Assembly: GCA_963823755.1 (NCBI GenBank)
Contig: CAWGMP010000026.1
Location: 13,859-77,858 of the forward strand
DNA: 64,000 bases
Source: GCA-003244245 sp963823755
GTDB taxonomy: Bacteria > Actinomycetota > Actinomycetes > Mycobacteriales > Pseudonocardiaceae
Direction of reading: 5' to 3'
Shown here: piece by piece, positions 19,165 through 27,976 of the stretch
Position numbering within the stretch: the stretch's first letter is position 1
How the letters are laid out: the number at the start of each line of letters is the position of its first letter
Made by a program: the position numbers and the translations under genes
The notes under the pieces: model-generated
Told to the model about the DNA's origin: nothing
Seen by the model: the letters and a program-made list of their open reading frames with translations, nothing else
The model's database searches: none

Positions 19165-20918
19165 GCCGCGGACTTTACTCGGCCCCTGAGCTTCCCAGAC
19201 CCGAAACTCCCAGATCCGGGGTGGTCAGAGTTCCCCTGCGGCCAGTTCGTCGGCTGCTCACCTGCTCTTGCAGGAGCGTCCCGCGGCCCGGTCCATGTCT
19301 GCTGTCCAAATCCCTGCGAATCCGACCGGGTTTGGGCATCTTCAGGGGTGTCCATGTCCTTGTGTGACTGGATCTTCTTCCGGATCGGCGTCAGCTTGAA
19401 CACCTGAACCGTCACCGGCACGTCTGCTGGCGCCGGCACCTCTGCCGGCGCCAGCGCCAGCGGCTGGACTGATACCGGTACTGCGATCGGCAATGGCAGC
19501 GCTACCGGGATCGGCACCTGCGACGGATTCGAGGTCGTCTCAGCAGAACCGGATGGCGGCTGTTCCGGGTTCACCGCAGTGCAGGGCTTGGGGTCTGATC
19601 CCGGCTGCTGGGTGCACTCCGGTGGGGTGGGAGTGGACTGGTCCGGGGTAGCCGGGATGTGGGCCGTGCCGTCTGGGTGACCGGAGCCTCGGTGAAACCC
19701 GTCGGCAACGGGCTTGCCCTCTGGCGCGGGCCGGCTCTTCAGCGCCGAGATCAAAGGTGCCGGCGGCCGCGCCCTGGCGACCGGCCCGGCGGCCGCTGCT
19801 TGAGGAGCTGGCATAAGGGCGCGGTCCGCCAGCGGACCGTTGGTCACGACTCGCACCGGCGCACTGTCGTGATCAGGCTCGGGAAACGCTAGCACCGGCG
19901 ATCTCCCCAATGGGTCGAAGATACTGACGCCCGGCAGGATGACCGCCAACGGCGGGCTGGATAAACCCGCAGCCAACGCCAGCGCACCACCCATAACGGC
20001 AGCCAGCCGAACTGGTTTGCGGTCCTCCCAGCCGCCGCTTCGGCGAGCGGGCACGAGTACATCGGGTAGCCCCGAGCGGTTGGCCACCAGTGTGGCCAAC
20101 TCGCGTCGCCCACGTCGTTCCCAGTCGGAGCCCGCTGCGCGGGCTGCTACGTCACCGAGGTGAGCGAGCAGGCTGCGAGCGTCGGAACGGCGGCGTGGGT
20201 CCTTGGCAAGGCCGCGCAACACCAGCTCCCGAACCGGTTCGGGGACAACATCGATGTCGAGAGTGGTGCGCTCGTGCTTGGCCGAGAGCTCGGCCACACT
20301 GTCGGCGTAGAACGGCGGCGCGCCGACCAGGCACTCGAAGAACGTGATCGTGGCGGCGTATACGTCCCCCGCATGGTCCGCTGGACGCCTGCTCCATTGT
20401 TCAGGTGCCAGGTAGAAGGGCGTCGATCGAGCGAGTACCCGCCGACCATCGGAGGTCCAGAGCCCGAAGTCGACGAGCCGGATCTGACCGGCAGGGGTCA
20501 GGATCACGCCCTCAGGCTTGATGTCGCCGTGGGCCAGCCCTGCCTGATGACAGGCTGCCAGTGCGAGCAGTGCGTCCTTGAACACCACCAACGCGGCCTC
20601 GATGCCGACAGCACCGTGCGCCAGGAGCAGGGCACGCAGTGGAGTTCCCTTGGCATCCTCGCCGATGACAGCGACACCATCGTCGCACTCCAGGTAGCGG
20701 TGGACGCGAGCGACATGAGCTTCCCGAATCCGGGCCACTCGCGCGAAGTCGTGCGCGAACCGGGTACGGAACTCCGTGTCGACAAGCAGTTCGGGAGACA
20801 GGTAGGTGATCGCGAGAGACTTCCGGGTGACGCGGTGACGAGCGACCACTCGGCGGCCTACCGGGTCCTCACGTACCTCACGGGGATGCACCACACCCGG
20901 AACGGACCACCCCGCCAT
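19011..20918 (-). CDS. Degenerate membrane protein kinase (probable pseudokinase)
   Basis: The first 270 residues have a Ser/Thr kinase fold: KSLAITYLSPELL where VAIK is expected (Thr in place of the ATP-anchoring Lys), AHGDIKPEGVIL for the catalytic loop (Asp kept, metal-binding Asn replaced by Gly), LVDFGLW (DFG kept), TPFYLAPEQWS and DVYAATITFFECLVG. A weak membrane segment (LAAVMGGALALAAGLSS) and a long Pro-rich extracytoplasmic region (including a run of PAPADVPVTV-type strands) follow. The open frame ends at 19011 inside apt, but a TAA in another frame at 19176-19174 lies just before apt, so the true end may be there. It lies between secF and apt, where mycobacteria have lipoprotein Rv2585c. 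Catalysis is doubtful. Confidence 0.78.
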   Translation of the reverse strand: MAGWSVPGVVHPREVREDPVGRRVVARHRVTRKSLAITYLSPELLVDTEFRTRFAHDFARVARIREAHVARVHRYLECDDGVAVIGEDAKGTPLRALLLAHGAVGIEAALVVFKDALLALAACHQAGLAHGDIKPEGVILTPAGQIRLVDFGLWTSDGRRVLARSTPFYLAPEQWSRRPADHAGDVYAATITFFECLVGAPPFYADSVAELSAKHERTTLDIDVVPEPVRELVLRGLAKDPRRRSDARSLLAHLGDVAARAAGSDWERRGRRELATLVANRSGLPDVLVPARRSGGWEDRKPVRLAAVMGGALALAAGLSSPPLAVILPGVSIFDPLGRSPVLAFPEPDHDSAPVRVVTNGPLADRALMPAPQAAAAGPVARARPPAPLISALKSRPAPEGKPVADGFHRGSGHPDGTAHIPATPDQSTPTPPECTQQPGSDPKPCTAVNPEQPPSGSAETTSNPSQVPIPVALPLPIAVPVSVQPLALAPAEVPAPADVPVTVQVFKLTPIRKKIQSHKDMDTPEDAQTRSDSQGFGQQTWTGPRDAPARAGEQPTNWPQGNSDHPGSGSFGSGKLRGRVKSAACDPDRTPRIWQRYWRHWCGKSGTSRSPVCSSGTSHLCSPMRSRSQRWWMR

Positions 20919-21148
20919 CCCCGATCCTCCCTAGCCGCCCCTACGGTGTCGCCCCGTACCCCTCACTCCCCGGAGCGACATCCGGCGTCTGACTACAGAG
21001 CGTTCTCTCAAAAAGAGTCAGAGGCAAGTCCTTAGGGCGACAACGCACCACATAGGTGATGAAGGGTGAAGCAACGACAACTGCTCGCCAGCAGCTGATT
21101 ACGTTGTGTAATGATCGCAACTCAGCGTAGTTGAGCCAGCTAGCCGGG

Positions 21149-22354
21149 TTAGCGACTCGAGGACCTGCCGGCCTTGCCGGACGGCCTGCTGTTCTTGCCT
21201 GCAGGGTGCCCGCGCCGTCGGCCTGCTGGTGCTGCTCTGCCGGCCTTGCTGGATACGTTGGCGACCGCCGGCGCGTCCTCTGGGGTCGTGGTGCCGCGAG
21301 CCGTCGAAAGGGGCTCGCCCTGGCGCTCAGAGTTCGCCGTGGACTTGCGAGCCAGCTTCTCGCGACGCTGGGCGACCCGCTCAGCCTGCTGCTGGTAGGC
21401 CGGCCTGCGCATGGTGAGATCGACCATCAAGGGTGTCGCCAGGAAGATCGAGGACACCGCCCCGGCCACGATGCCGACCATCTGCACCAACGCGAGATCC
21501 TTGAGTGTCCCGACACCCAGCAGACCCACCCCGATCACCAGCAGACCGAGCACAGGCAGCACTGCGATCAAGGAGGTGTTGATCGAACGCATCAGAGTCT
21601 GGTTGACAGCGAGATTGGCGGCCTCGGCATAGGTTCGTCTGGTCAGACCGAGCAGTCCTCGGGTGTTCTCCTGGACCTTGTCGAAGACGACAACGGTGTC
21701 GTACAACGAGAATCCGAGGATGGTGAGCAGGCCGATAACCGACGCCGGCGTCACCTCGAACCCGATCAGCGAGTAGATCCCCGCGGTCACCAGCACATCG
21801 TGCACCAGCGCTATCAACGCTGCCAGCGCCATCCGAGGCTCGAAATATGCCGCAAGAAAAACACTCACCAGGCCAAGGAAAACCAGCAGGGCGATCAGTG
21901 CCTGCCGGCTGATCTCGCCACCCCATGTGGCACTCACCGCGCTGTCGCTGATCGCCTGTTCGCTGGGTCGCCCGTCTGTGCCGAGCGGGCGCAGCTGCTC
22001 GTACAACGCCTTCTTCAAGACAAACGATTTCCTGGTGTCCAGCGTCACGGAGCGGATCAGGATGCTTGCCGCAGAACCGGTGCCTACAGTCTGCACCGAC
22101 TCCGGCGGCTGACCCACCGTGTTACTGAAGACGCGTTCGGCCTGCTGGGTGGTGATCGGTCCGCCTGCTCCTCGGGAGGGGAGCTGCACCCGAGTGCCAC
22201 CCTCGAAGTCGATGCCGAGATTGAATCCGCGGAGCAGGATCGACGCGAGACAGACCACGACGAGCAGGCCCGACATCCCGTACCAGATTCGCCGACGCCC
22301 GACGATGTCGAATGCACCGGTACCGCTGTAGAGGCGCCGCAGCGTGCTTGCCAT
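21149..22354 (-). CDS. secF: Protein translocase subunit SecF
   Basis: SecF works with SecD to drive late export steps using the proton gradient. From the ATG at 22354 (MASTLRRLYSGTGAFD) the product is 401 residues; the longer reading adds an out-of-family leader over secD. The first helix is YGMSGLLVVVCLASILL, followed by the FEGGTRVQLP periplasmic start, and then a bundle with the signature VHDVLVTAGIYSLIGFEV, SLYDTVVVFDKVQEN and LMRSINTSL. The C-terminal 80 residues are basic and low-complexity (KAGRAAPAGRRRGHPAGK). It begins one base after the secD stop, so the two are coupled. Confidence 0.95.
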   Translation of the reverse strand: MASTLRRLYSGTGAFDIVGRRRIWYGMSGLLVVVCLASILLRGFNLGIDFEGGTRVQLPSRGAGGPITTQQAERVFSNTVGQPPESVQTVGTGSAASILIRSVTLDTRKSFVLKKALYEQLRPLGTDGRPSEQAISDSAVSATWGGEISRQALIALLVFLGLVSVFLAAYFEPRMALAALIALVHDVLVTAGIYSLIGFEVTPASVIGLLTILGFSLYDTVVVFDKVQENTRGLLGLTRRTYAEAANLAVNQTLMRSINTSLIAVLPVLGLLVIGVGLLGVGTLKDLALVQMVGIVAGAVSSIFLATPLMVDLTMRRPAYQQQAERVAQRREKLARKSTANSERQGEPLSTARGTTTPEDAPAVANVSSKAGRAAPAGRRRGHPAGKNSRPSGKAGRSSSR

Positions 22355-22355
22355 C

Positions 22356-24086
22356 TCAGGACCCCTTCCCCGCGGTCGCCAGCCCTGATCGGCTTGCGGC
22401 GCCGGCCCGCTGCGCGGCGCCGAGACCAGATAATCCCGGTTTCGACAGCAGCGGGGAATGCGATGCCATCGCCACCAGTGGGTGCGTGGCCAGGAAGACC
22501 ACCACGAGATCCAGCACCGTCGACATGCCGAGGGTGAACGCAAAGCCCCGTACCTGGCCTACTGCGAGAACGTAGAGCACCGCCGCGGCCAGAAAGCTCA
22601 CCGCGTCGGCCAACAAAATGGTGCGGCGAGCTCGGATCCAGGCCCGGGGGACCGCGGAGCGGAAAGTGCGGCCGTCCCGGATCTCGTCCTTGAGGCGCTC
22701 GAAGAAGATCACGAAAGAGTCCGCAGTGATGCCGATCGCGACGATGAATCCGGCGACACCGGCCAAGTCCAGGGTGAACCCGATCCAGCGCCCGAGCAGC
22801 ACCAGGACGGCGTAGACGACCAGACCGGACAGCGCCAAAGACAAGATCGTCAGCACGCCGAGGGCCCGATAGTAGAACAGGCAGTACACGAACACCACCG
22901 CCAGCCCGAGCGCCCCGGCAAGCAGTCCGGCGCGTAATGAGGCCAGACCCAGGGTGGCCGAAACCGTCTCAGACTCCGAGGATTGGAACGACAGCGGAAG
23001 CGAACCGTACTTGAGCACATTGGCGAGGTTCTGGGCCTCGGCCTGGGCGAAGTTGCCCGTGATGCTGGTCTGCTGGCCGGGCAGAATCGCCGCTCTGATC
23101 TGCGGAGCCGACACAACCTCGCTGTCCAGCACGAATGCGGCCTGCTTGCCGATGTTGTTCGCGGTGTACTGGGCCCAGATGTCCTCGCCCTGGCGTTTGA
23201 ACCTCAGCTGCACCTCATACCCCGTGCCGTCGCTGCTGATGCCCGCTGAGGCGCTGGAGATCTGCTCTCCGGACAGGAACGCAGGCCCCAGCACGTACTT
23301 CGCAGTGTGATGTTGATCGCAGGTGATCAGTGGCAGGTTCGGGTCGTCGTTGCCGCGCAAGGGATTGGGGGCCGCGCAGTTCAATGCGGCCAGCGCCTGC
23401 TGCTGCACCGCCGGGTCCTGGCTCTGCAGCCGCGCCCGAGCTTGCCGGATCTGTTCTGCGACCTGCGGGTCGGCCGAATCCGCCGGCGCGTTGCCGACCG
23501 ACGGTGGCTGAGCAGGAGGAGGCGTCGGCGGTGGGGACGGCTGGCCCGACGGCGGCGGTTGGACCTGCTGCGGCAAGACCGGTGCCGGTGCACCCCCGGA
23601 GGGTGCCGGTGCACCCCCCGAAGCAGGAGGTTGTTGGGAGGATGGGGGTGCAGCTGGGCCGCCGGCGCCCGGCCGCTGACCGCCTGGAACCGGCGCAGGG
23701 GCCGTGACCGGCTCCTCGGATATCACCGTCCGGAAGTACAGCTTCGCGGTCTGTCCGAGGGTGCGGGCCTGCTCGCCGTTCTCGCCCGGGACAGTGATGA
23801 TCAAGTTGGTGCCGTCGAGGACGACCTCTGCCCCGCTGACCCCGATACCGTTGACCCGTTGCTCGATGATCTGCCGAGCCTGGTCGAGGGACTCCCTGGA
23901 TGGTGGCCGGCCGTCAACGGTCCGGGCGGTCAATGTCACCCGGGTGCCGCCTTGCAGGTCGATGCCCAGCTTCGGGGTGGGATTCCCGCCACCGGTGAGA
24001 AATACCAACGAATACAGGACGAGGACGATCCCAGCGAAGATCGCCAGGTTACGCCAGGGGCGGAAGCGCCCGGCCGGTGGTGCCAC
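22356..24086 (-). CDS. secD: Protein translocase subunit SecD
   Basis: SecD is the larger RND-like partner of SecF. The GTG at 24086 (VAPPAGRFRPWRNLAIF) fits the family start, with GAGGAG 11 bases upstream; a GTG at 24134 would add 16 residues. The first helix is NLAIFAGIVLVLYSLVFLT, followed by LGIDLQGGTRVTLTA. The periplasmic P1 domain is interrupted by a Pro/Gln-rich low-complexity stretch of about 60 residues (from VPGGQRPGAGG to PPAQPPSVG). The signature helices include GVAGFIVAIGITADSFVIFFERLKDE and RARRTILLADAVSFLAA. The order yajC-secD-secF is the usual one. Confidence 0.95.
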   Translation of the reverse strand: MAPPAGRFRPWRNLAIFAGIVLVLYSLVFLTGGGNPTPKLGIDLQGGTRVTLTARTVDGRPPSRESLDQARQIIEQRVNGIGVSGAEVVLDGTNLIITVPGENGEQARTLGQTAKLYFRTVISEEPVTAPAPVPGGQRPGAGGPAAPPSSQQPPASGGAPAPSGGAPAPVLPQQVQPPPSGQPSPPPTPPPAQPPSVGNAPADSADPQVAEQIRQARARLQSQDPAVQQQALAALNCAAPNPLRGNDDPNLPLITCDQHHTAKYVLGPAFLSGEQISSASAGISSDGTGYEVQLRFKRQGEDIWAQYTANNIGKQAAFVLDSEVVSAPQIRAAILPGQQTSITGNFAQAEAQNLANVLKYGSLPLSFQSSESETVSATLGLASLRAGLLAGALGLAVVFVYCLFYYRALGVLTILSLALSGLVVYAVLVLLGRWIGFTLDLAGVAGFIVAIGITADSFVIFFERLKDEIRDGRTFRSAVPRAWIRARRTILLADAVSFLAAAVLYVLAVGQVRGFAFTLGMSTVLDLVVVFLATHPLVAMASHSPLLSKPGLSGLGAAQRAGAASRSGLATAGKGS

Positions 24087-24231
24087 GGTGGGTGGTTCTC
24101 CTCGTTCACGGCTCACTACGCCGGGCGCCAGCACCGGCGACCGTCGGCAGTCTCCACTGTGCCAGCGTCACGATCGACGCCCGCGATGGGGATCGGCTGC
24201 GGGAGCGTACCGCCCCGCACCTGAAGTTCGG

Positions 24232-24570
24232 TCAGGCGTTGTCGGCGCGGGCGCTGCCGTCGATGGGGGCTGCTAGGGGCGAGCCGGCCGCGGTCGGCTC
24301 GCCATTATCTTCAGTGATCTTTTCTCGGATCGCAGCGCGCAACCACGTCGTACACACTCCCGGAGCGATCTCAAGATCGATTGTCGTCTCGTCCGCGCTG
24401 TTGACGACGGTTCCGTGCAGGCCGGAGGTGGTCACCACACGGTCGCCGTCGGTCAGCGAGTTCTGCAGCCGCTGCGCGTCAGCCATCGCTCGCTTCTGCC
24501 TGCGGGAGTTGAGGATCAATGGCAGCACAAGTACAGCGATGAACAGCAGCGGCAGGAACAGGGGGTCCAT
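24232..24570 (-). CDS. yajC: Preprotein translocase subunit YajC
   Basis: A small SecDF-associated membrane protein. The ATG at 24570 (MDPLFLPLLFIAVLVLP) gives 112 residues with one N-terminal helix, followed by the family core RRQKRAMADAQRLQNSLTDG, DRVVTTSGLHGTVV and TTIDLEIAPGVCTTWLRAAI. The upstream extension in the same frame is Arg-rich and not family-like. It lies 145 bases before secD and is probably the first gene of the operon. Confidence 0.9.
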   Translation of the reverse strand: MDPLFLPLLFIAVLVLPLILNSRRQKRAMADAQRLQNSLTDGDRVVTTSGLHGTVVNSADETTIDLEIAPGVCTTWLRAAIREKITEDNGEPTAAGSPLAAPIDGSARADNA

Positions 24571-24772
24571 GGTTCTCCGATCACCATCAGCGCTCCTGCC
24601 CTGAGTGTGCCAGGTCTGGCTGCGGGAGGTCTTCCAGCGTTGAGAATCCCGGTGGCGAGGCAGTGCGGGTTGCCCCCGTCGACCGGCTCCTGAAACGCGG
24701 CATCGTCCGAACGGGCCAGCAGCTGCCGCCGATCGGACCAACAGCGAGTCCTTCGTCGCCCGAAGGGGACCT

Positions 24773-25636
24773 GTGGGCGCTGCGGTGAAACCGGATCTCT
24801 CAGGTTTCGAAGAGATCGAGGTCGATTCTCTAGGGTTCCGCCAGCAGTCCCTCCAGGGAATTGCCGAGTGGATTGCCGCCCAGCCGCTGTCTCAGGCCGC
24901 CGATGAGTCCCAGGCCGCCGTGAAAGGACGGACGCGTTGCCGTCGCACCGATACTCCAGGCCTCGCTACAGACCTAGCGCACACGCCCTGGACACCCATT
25001 CCTCGAGCTTCCCGCACGGGGGGTGCCCGGACCCTGGTCTCCGTTGGTGGCGCCACAACCGGCGTGACGTTCATGCCCGCCGGAACACCGACGGCATCGA
25101 CGGCCCGGCCCGGCCCACCGATGCAGCGAGGCGCCGGCTTCGCTGACACCGTGCTGGGTCACATCGAAGTGGACGAGCAGGCCTTTGTCCTCCGATATGT
25201 TCAGCCGGGCCTGGTCGGGCTCATCGACGGAACGCTGTCGACACTCGCTCCTATTTTCGCCGTGGCGTTGCTGTCGAGCACGCACGCCGCGCTGCTGGTC
25301 GGATTGGCCACCGCGCTGGGAGCCGGCATCAGCATGGGGCTGTCCGAAGCGCTCTCTGATGACGGCGGCCAGACAGGTCGGGGCTCGGCCCTCACCCGAG
25401 GCTCCATCACCGGAGTGATGACCACCGTGGGTGGTGTCTTTCACGCCTTACCGTTCTTCATCTCCAACCAGGCGGCCGCACTGGTCTGTGCTGCCATCGT
25501 AGTCGCCATCGAGCTCGCTGTGATCGCTGTCATCCGTAAGCGCTACCTGGAGGTCTCACTTCGTTCGTCCCTCATCCAGGTCGTTTTCGGGGGAGTTCTC
25601 ATCGTCGGCGTCGGACTGTGGCTGGGAGGCCTCTGA
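24773..25636 (+). CDS. VIT-like membrane protein resembling the C-terminal half of erythrin-vacuolar iron transporters
   Basis: The last 160 residues match the membrane half of the MbfA/erythrin-VIT1 family: VQPGLVGLIDGTLSTLAPIF, LVGLATALGAGISMGLSEAL, SDDGGQTGRG, GVMTTVGGVFHALPFFI, and two closing helices. These proteins move Fe2+ or Mn2+ across membranes. The usual N-terminal ferritin-like four-helix domain with its ExxH motifs is not visible. Instead there are about 110 poorly conserved, Pro/Thr-rich residues. The GTG start has AAGGGG four bases upstream, but an internal ATG at 25073 (MPAGTPTAST) is also possible. It is the only plus-strand gene between the sec and ruv operons. Confidence 0.72.
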   Translation: MGAAVKPDLSGFEEIEVDSLGFRQQSLQGIAEWIAAQPLSQAADESQAAVKGRTRCRRTDTPGLATDLAHTPWTPIPRASRTGGARTLVSVGGATTGVTFMPAGTPTASTARPGPPMQRGAGFADTVLGHIEVDEQAFVLRYVQPGLVGLIDGTLSTLAPIFAVALLSSTHAALLVGLATALGAGISMGLSEALSDDGGQTGRGSALTRGSITGVMTTVGGVFHALPFFISNQAAALVCAAIVVAIELAVIAVIRKRYLEVSLRSSLIQVVFGGVLIVGVGLWLGGL

Positions 25637-25657
25637 GGTGTGGCCCGAAAGCCTGCC

Positions 25658-26698
25658 TCACGCGTCGAACAGCGTCGGTGTGGGATCTGCGAGGGCATCA
25701 GCAGGCGGCTCAAGCTGTAGGTGTCGCCATGCGGCTGCGGTAGCCACTCGCCCGCGCGGGGTGCGGGCAAGCATCCCGGCGCGAACCAGGAAAGGCTCGC
25801 ACACCTCCTCGACGGTAGCCGGCTCCTCGCCGACTGCCACCGCGATGGTGGACACCCCGACCGGTCCACCGCCGAAGGTGCGCACCAGCGCGGTGAGTAC
25901 GGCGCGGTCCAGCCGGTCCAACCCGAGCTGGTCGACGTCATAGACGGCCAGTCCCGCGCGAGCCACCTCAAGGGTGATCGCGCCATCGGCCCGGACCTCG
26001 GCATAGTCACGGACCCGGCGCAACAGCCGGTTGGCGATCCGGGGTGTGCCCCGAGAGCGGCCGGCGATCTCGGTGGCGCCATCGGGCCGCAGGTCTACGC
26101 CGAGGATGCCAGCCGAGCGGTGCAACACCAGCTCAAGCTCGTGCGGCTCGTAGAACTCCATGTGCGCGGTGAACCCGAACCGGTCACGCAACGGGCTGGT
26201 CAGCGCACCGGACCGGGTGGTCGCCCCGACCAGCGTGAACGGGGCGATCTCCAGCGGGATCGAGGTGGCTCCAGGCCCTTTGCCGACTACTACGTCGACC
26301 CGGAAGTCCTCCATCGCGAGGTAGAGCATCTCCTCGGCGGGTCGAGCCACCCGGTGGATCTCGTCGATGAACAGCACGTCACCATCGACGAGGTTGGACA
26401 GCATCGCGGCGAGGTCTCCGGCGCGTTCCAACGCCGGTCCGGAGGTCACCCTGATCGCGCTGCCCAGCTCCACGGCAATGATCATCGCGAGGCTCGTCTT
26501 GCCCAATCCCGGAGGGCCGGACAGCAGCACGTGGTCTGGTGCGGTGCCGCGCCGCCGAGCGCCCTCCAGGACCAGTTCCAGTTGCTCGCGCACCCTGGCC
26601 TGCCCGATGAACTCAGGCAGCCGACGTGGCCGCAGGGTGGTCTCCAGCTCCACGTCCGCCGGGTCCACCACAGCCGAGACCGGTCGCTGGGTGGTCAC
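25658..26698 (-). CDS. ruvB: Holliday junction branch migration helicase RuvB
   Basis: RuvB is the AAA+ motor that moves Holliday junctions. Its 346 residues include RPRRLPEFIGQ, Walker A GPPGLGKTS, Walker B LFIDEIHR, sensor 1 LVGATTRSGAL, the Arg finger in SPLRDRFGF and the winged-helix C-terminus with GGGPVGVSTIAVAVGEEP and RTPRGR. It is full length. The start overlaps the ruvA stop by four bases. Confidence 0.97.
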   Translation of the reverse strand: MTTQRPVSAVVDPADVELETTLRPRRLPEFIGQARVREQLELVLEGARRRGTAPDHVLLSGPPGLGKTSLAMIIAVELGSAIRVTSGPALERAGDLAAMLSNLVDGDVLFIDEIHRVARPAEEMLYLAMEDFRVDVVVGKGPGATSIPLEIAPFTLVGATTRSGALTSPLRDRFGFTAHMEFYEPHELELVLHRSAGILGVDLRPDGATEIAGRSRGTPRIANRLLRRVRDYAEVRADGAITLEVARAGLAVYDVDQLGLDRLDRAVLTALVRTFGGGPVGVSTIAVAVGEEPATVEEVCEPFLVRAGMLARTPRGRVATAAAWRHLQLEPPADALADPTPTLFDA

Positions 26699-27306
26699 CG
26701 GTTGCGTCCCAGCCGAGTCAGTGCACTGCGCAACACTTCTGAGGTGTCCGCGGCAGGCGCTGCCTCGGGATCGACTTCGGCAAGCACTGCGTCCACGGCT
26801 TGCTCGGCCTGCCGGGCCGCGAACCCGAGCCCGATGAGTGCCTCGGTCACCTGCATCCGCACCGGGCTCCCACTGCGGCCAACCGGGCCTGAGGCGGTGG
26901 GCGCGAGCCCCCCGACCTTGTCTCGCAGCTCCACGACCAGCCGCTCCGCGCCCTTGCGTCCGATTCCGGGCACTCGGGTGAGCACGCTGAGGTCGCCCTC
27001 GGCGAGCGCGGCACGCAGCGTGTCCGGCTCGAGCACGGCGAGCGTCGCCAGAGCGAGCCGGGGTCCCACCCCGGAGACGGTCTGCAGCAGGACGAACAAC
27101 TCCCGGGCCGCGGCGTCGGCGAAGCCGTACAACGTCAGCGAGTCCTCGCGTACCACCAGCGTCGTGGCGAGCCGGGCCTGGTCACCGCGCCGCAAGGTGG
27201 CCAGGGTGGCGGGAACGGCGTGCACCGCCAGCCCGACCCCGCCAACCTCGACCACGGCATGGTCCAACTCGACGGAGAGCACCTGCCCGCGCACCGAGGC
27301 GATCAT
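26695..27306 (-). CDS. ruvA: Holliday junction DNA helicase subunit RuvA
   Basis: RuvA binds four-way junctions and loads RuvB. From the ATG at 27306 (MIASVRGQVLSVEL) the protein is 203 residues: an OB fold, two helix-hairpin-helix motifs (LLQTVSGVGPRLALATLAVL and VLTRVPGIGRKGAERLVVEL) and the C-terminal RuvB-contact domain (VTEALIGLGFAARQAEQAV). The ATG overlaps the ruvC stop (ATGA), so the three ruv genes are coupled. Confidence 0.96.
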   Translation of the reverse strand: MIASVRGQVLSVELDHAVVEVGGVGLAVHAVPATLATLRRGDQARLATTLVVREDSLTLYGFADAAARELFVLLQTVSGVGPRLALATLAVLEPDTLRAALAEGDLSVLTRVPGIGRKGAERLVVELRDKVGGLAPTASGPVGRSGSPVRMQVTEALIGLGFAARQAEQAVDAVLAEVDPEAAPAADTSEVLRSALTRLGRNR

Positions 27307-27878
27307 CGCGCCGCTCCCGCCTGGCGGGCCGCGGCGGCGAGCTTCGCCCGGTGGGCTTGCGCCAGCCGCGCCGACTGGGCCCGCGCCTGCGCGAGCCGTT
27401 GTGTCATCGGGGCCCGCCACAGGTGGCAGACCGCCAGCGCCAGCGCGTCCGCGGCGTCCGCCGGCCGCGGCTTGGCCGGCAGCGCGAGCAGTCGGGTGAT
27501 CATGATGGTGACCTGTTCCTTCCCGGCCCGGCCCGAACCGGTGACGGCAGCTTTGACCTCACTCGGAGTGTGAAAAGCGACTGTCAACCCCCGCCGAGCC
27601 GCGATCAACGCCACGACTCCACCGACCTGCGCGGTGCCCATCGCCGTACGGACGTTGTGCTGGCTGAACACCCGCTCCACCGCGACGACATCGGGACGAT
27701 GCTCGGCCACCCAACGCTCGACGACATCAGCAACTGCGATCAGGCGCGCGCCGAGATCCGCCTCGGGAGAGGTACGCACGACGTCGACGGCCACGCAGCT
27801 CACCGTCCGTCCTGGACCCCCGTCGACCACGCCGAGTCCGCAGCGGGTGAGCCCGGGATCCACCCCCAGCACCCGCAC
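27303..27878 (-). CDS. ruvC: Crossover junction endodeoxyribonuclease RuvC
   Basis: RuvC cuts Holliday junctions. The GTG at 27878 (VRVLGVDPGLTRCG) has GGGAGG five bases upstream and gives 191 residues. The catalytic Asp lies in GVDPGLTRCG near residue 7, the Glu in VAVERVFSQHN near 67, and the closing acidic residues in ADAADALALAVCHLW. A near-perfect LexA box lies 20 bases upstream of the start, so the ruvCAB operon is probably DNA-damage induced. Confidence 0.96.
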   Translation of the reverse strand: MRVLGVDPGLTRCGLGVVDGGPGRTVSCVAVDVVRTSPEADLGARLIAVADVVERWVAEHRPDVVAVERVFSQHNVRTAMGTAQVGGVVALIAARRGLTVAFHTPSEVKAAVTGSGRAGKEQVTIMITRLLALPAKPRPADAADALALAVCHLWRAPMTQRLAQARAQSARLAQAHRAKLAAAARQAGAAR

Positions 27879-27897
27879 GAGCACCTCCCAGCGATGG

Positions 27898-27913
27898 ACG
27901 AACACCCGTTCGA
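27898..27913. promoter_or_regulatory. LexA (SOS) box of the ruvCAB operon
   Basis: ACGAACACCCGTTCGA matches TCGAAC-N4-GTTCGA at 11 of 12 fixed positions (first T is A). It lies 20 bases upstream of the ruvC GTG. ruvC is a known LexA target in mycobacteria. Confidence 0.88.
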
Positions 27914-27976
27914 ATTCTAGCCACCGCCGACGGTGTCCCCCGCCACGACACACCCCGCCAACCCGATTGAGGACGA

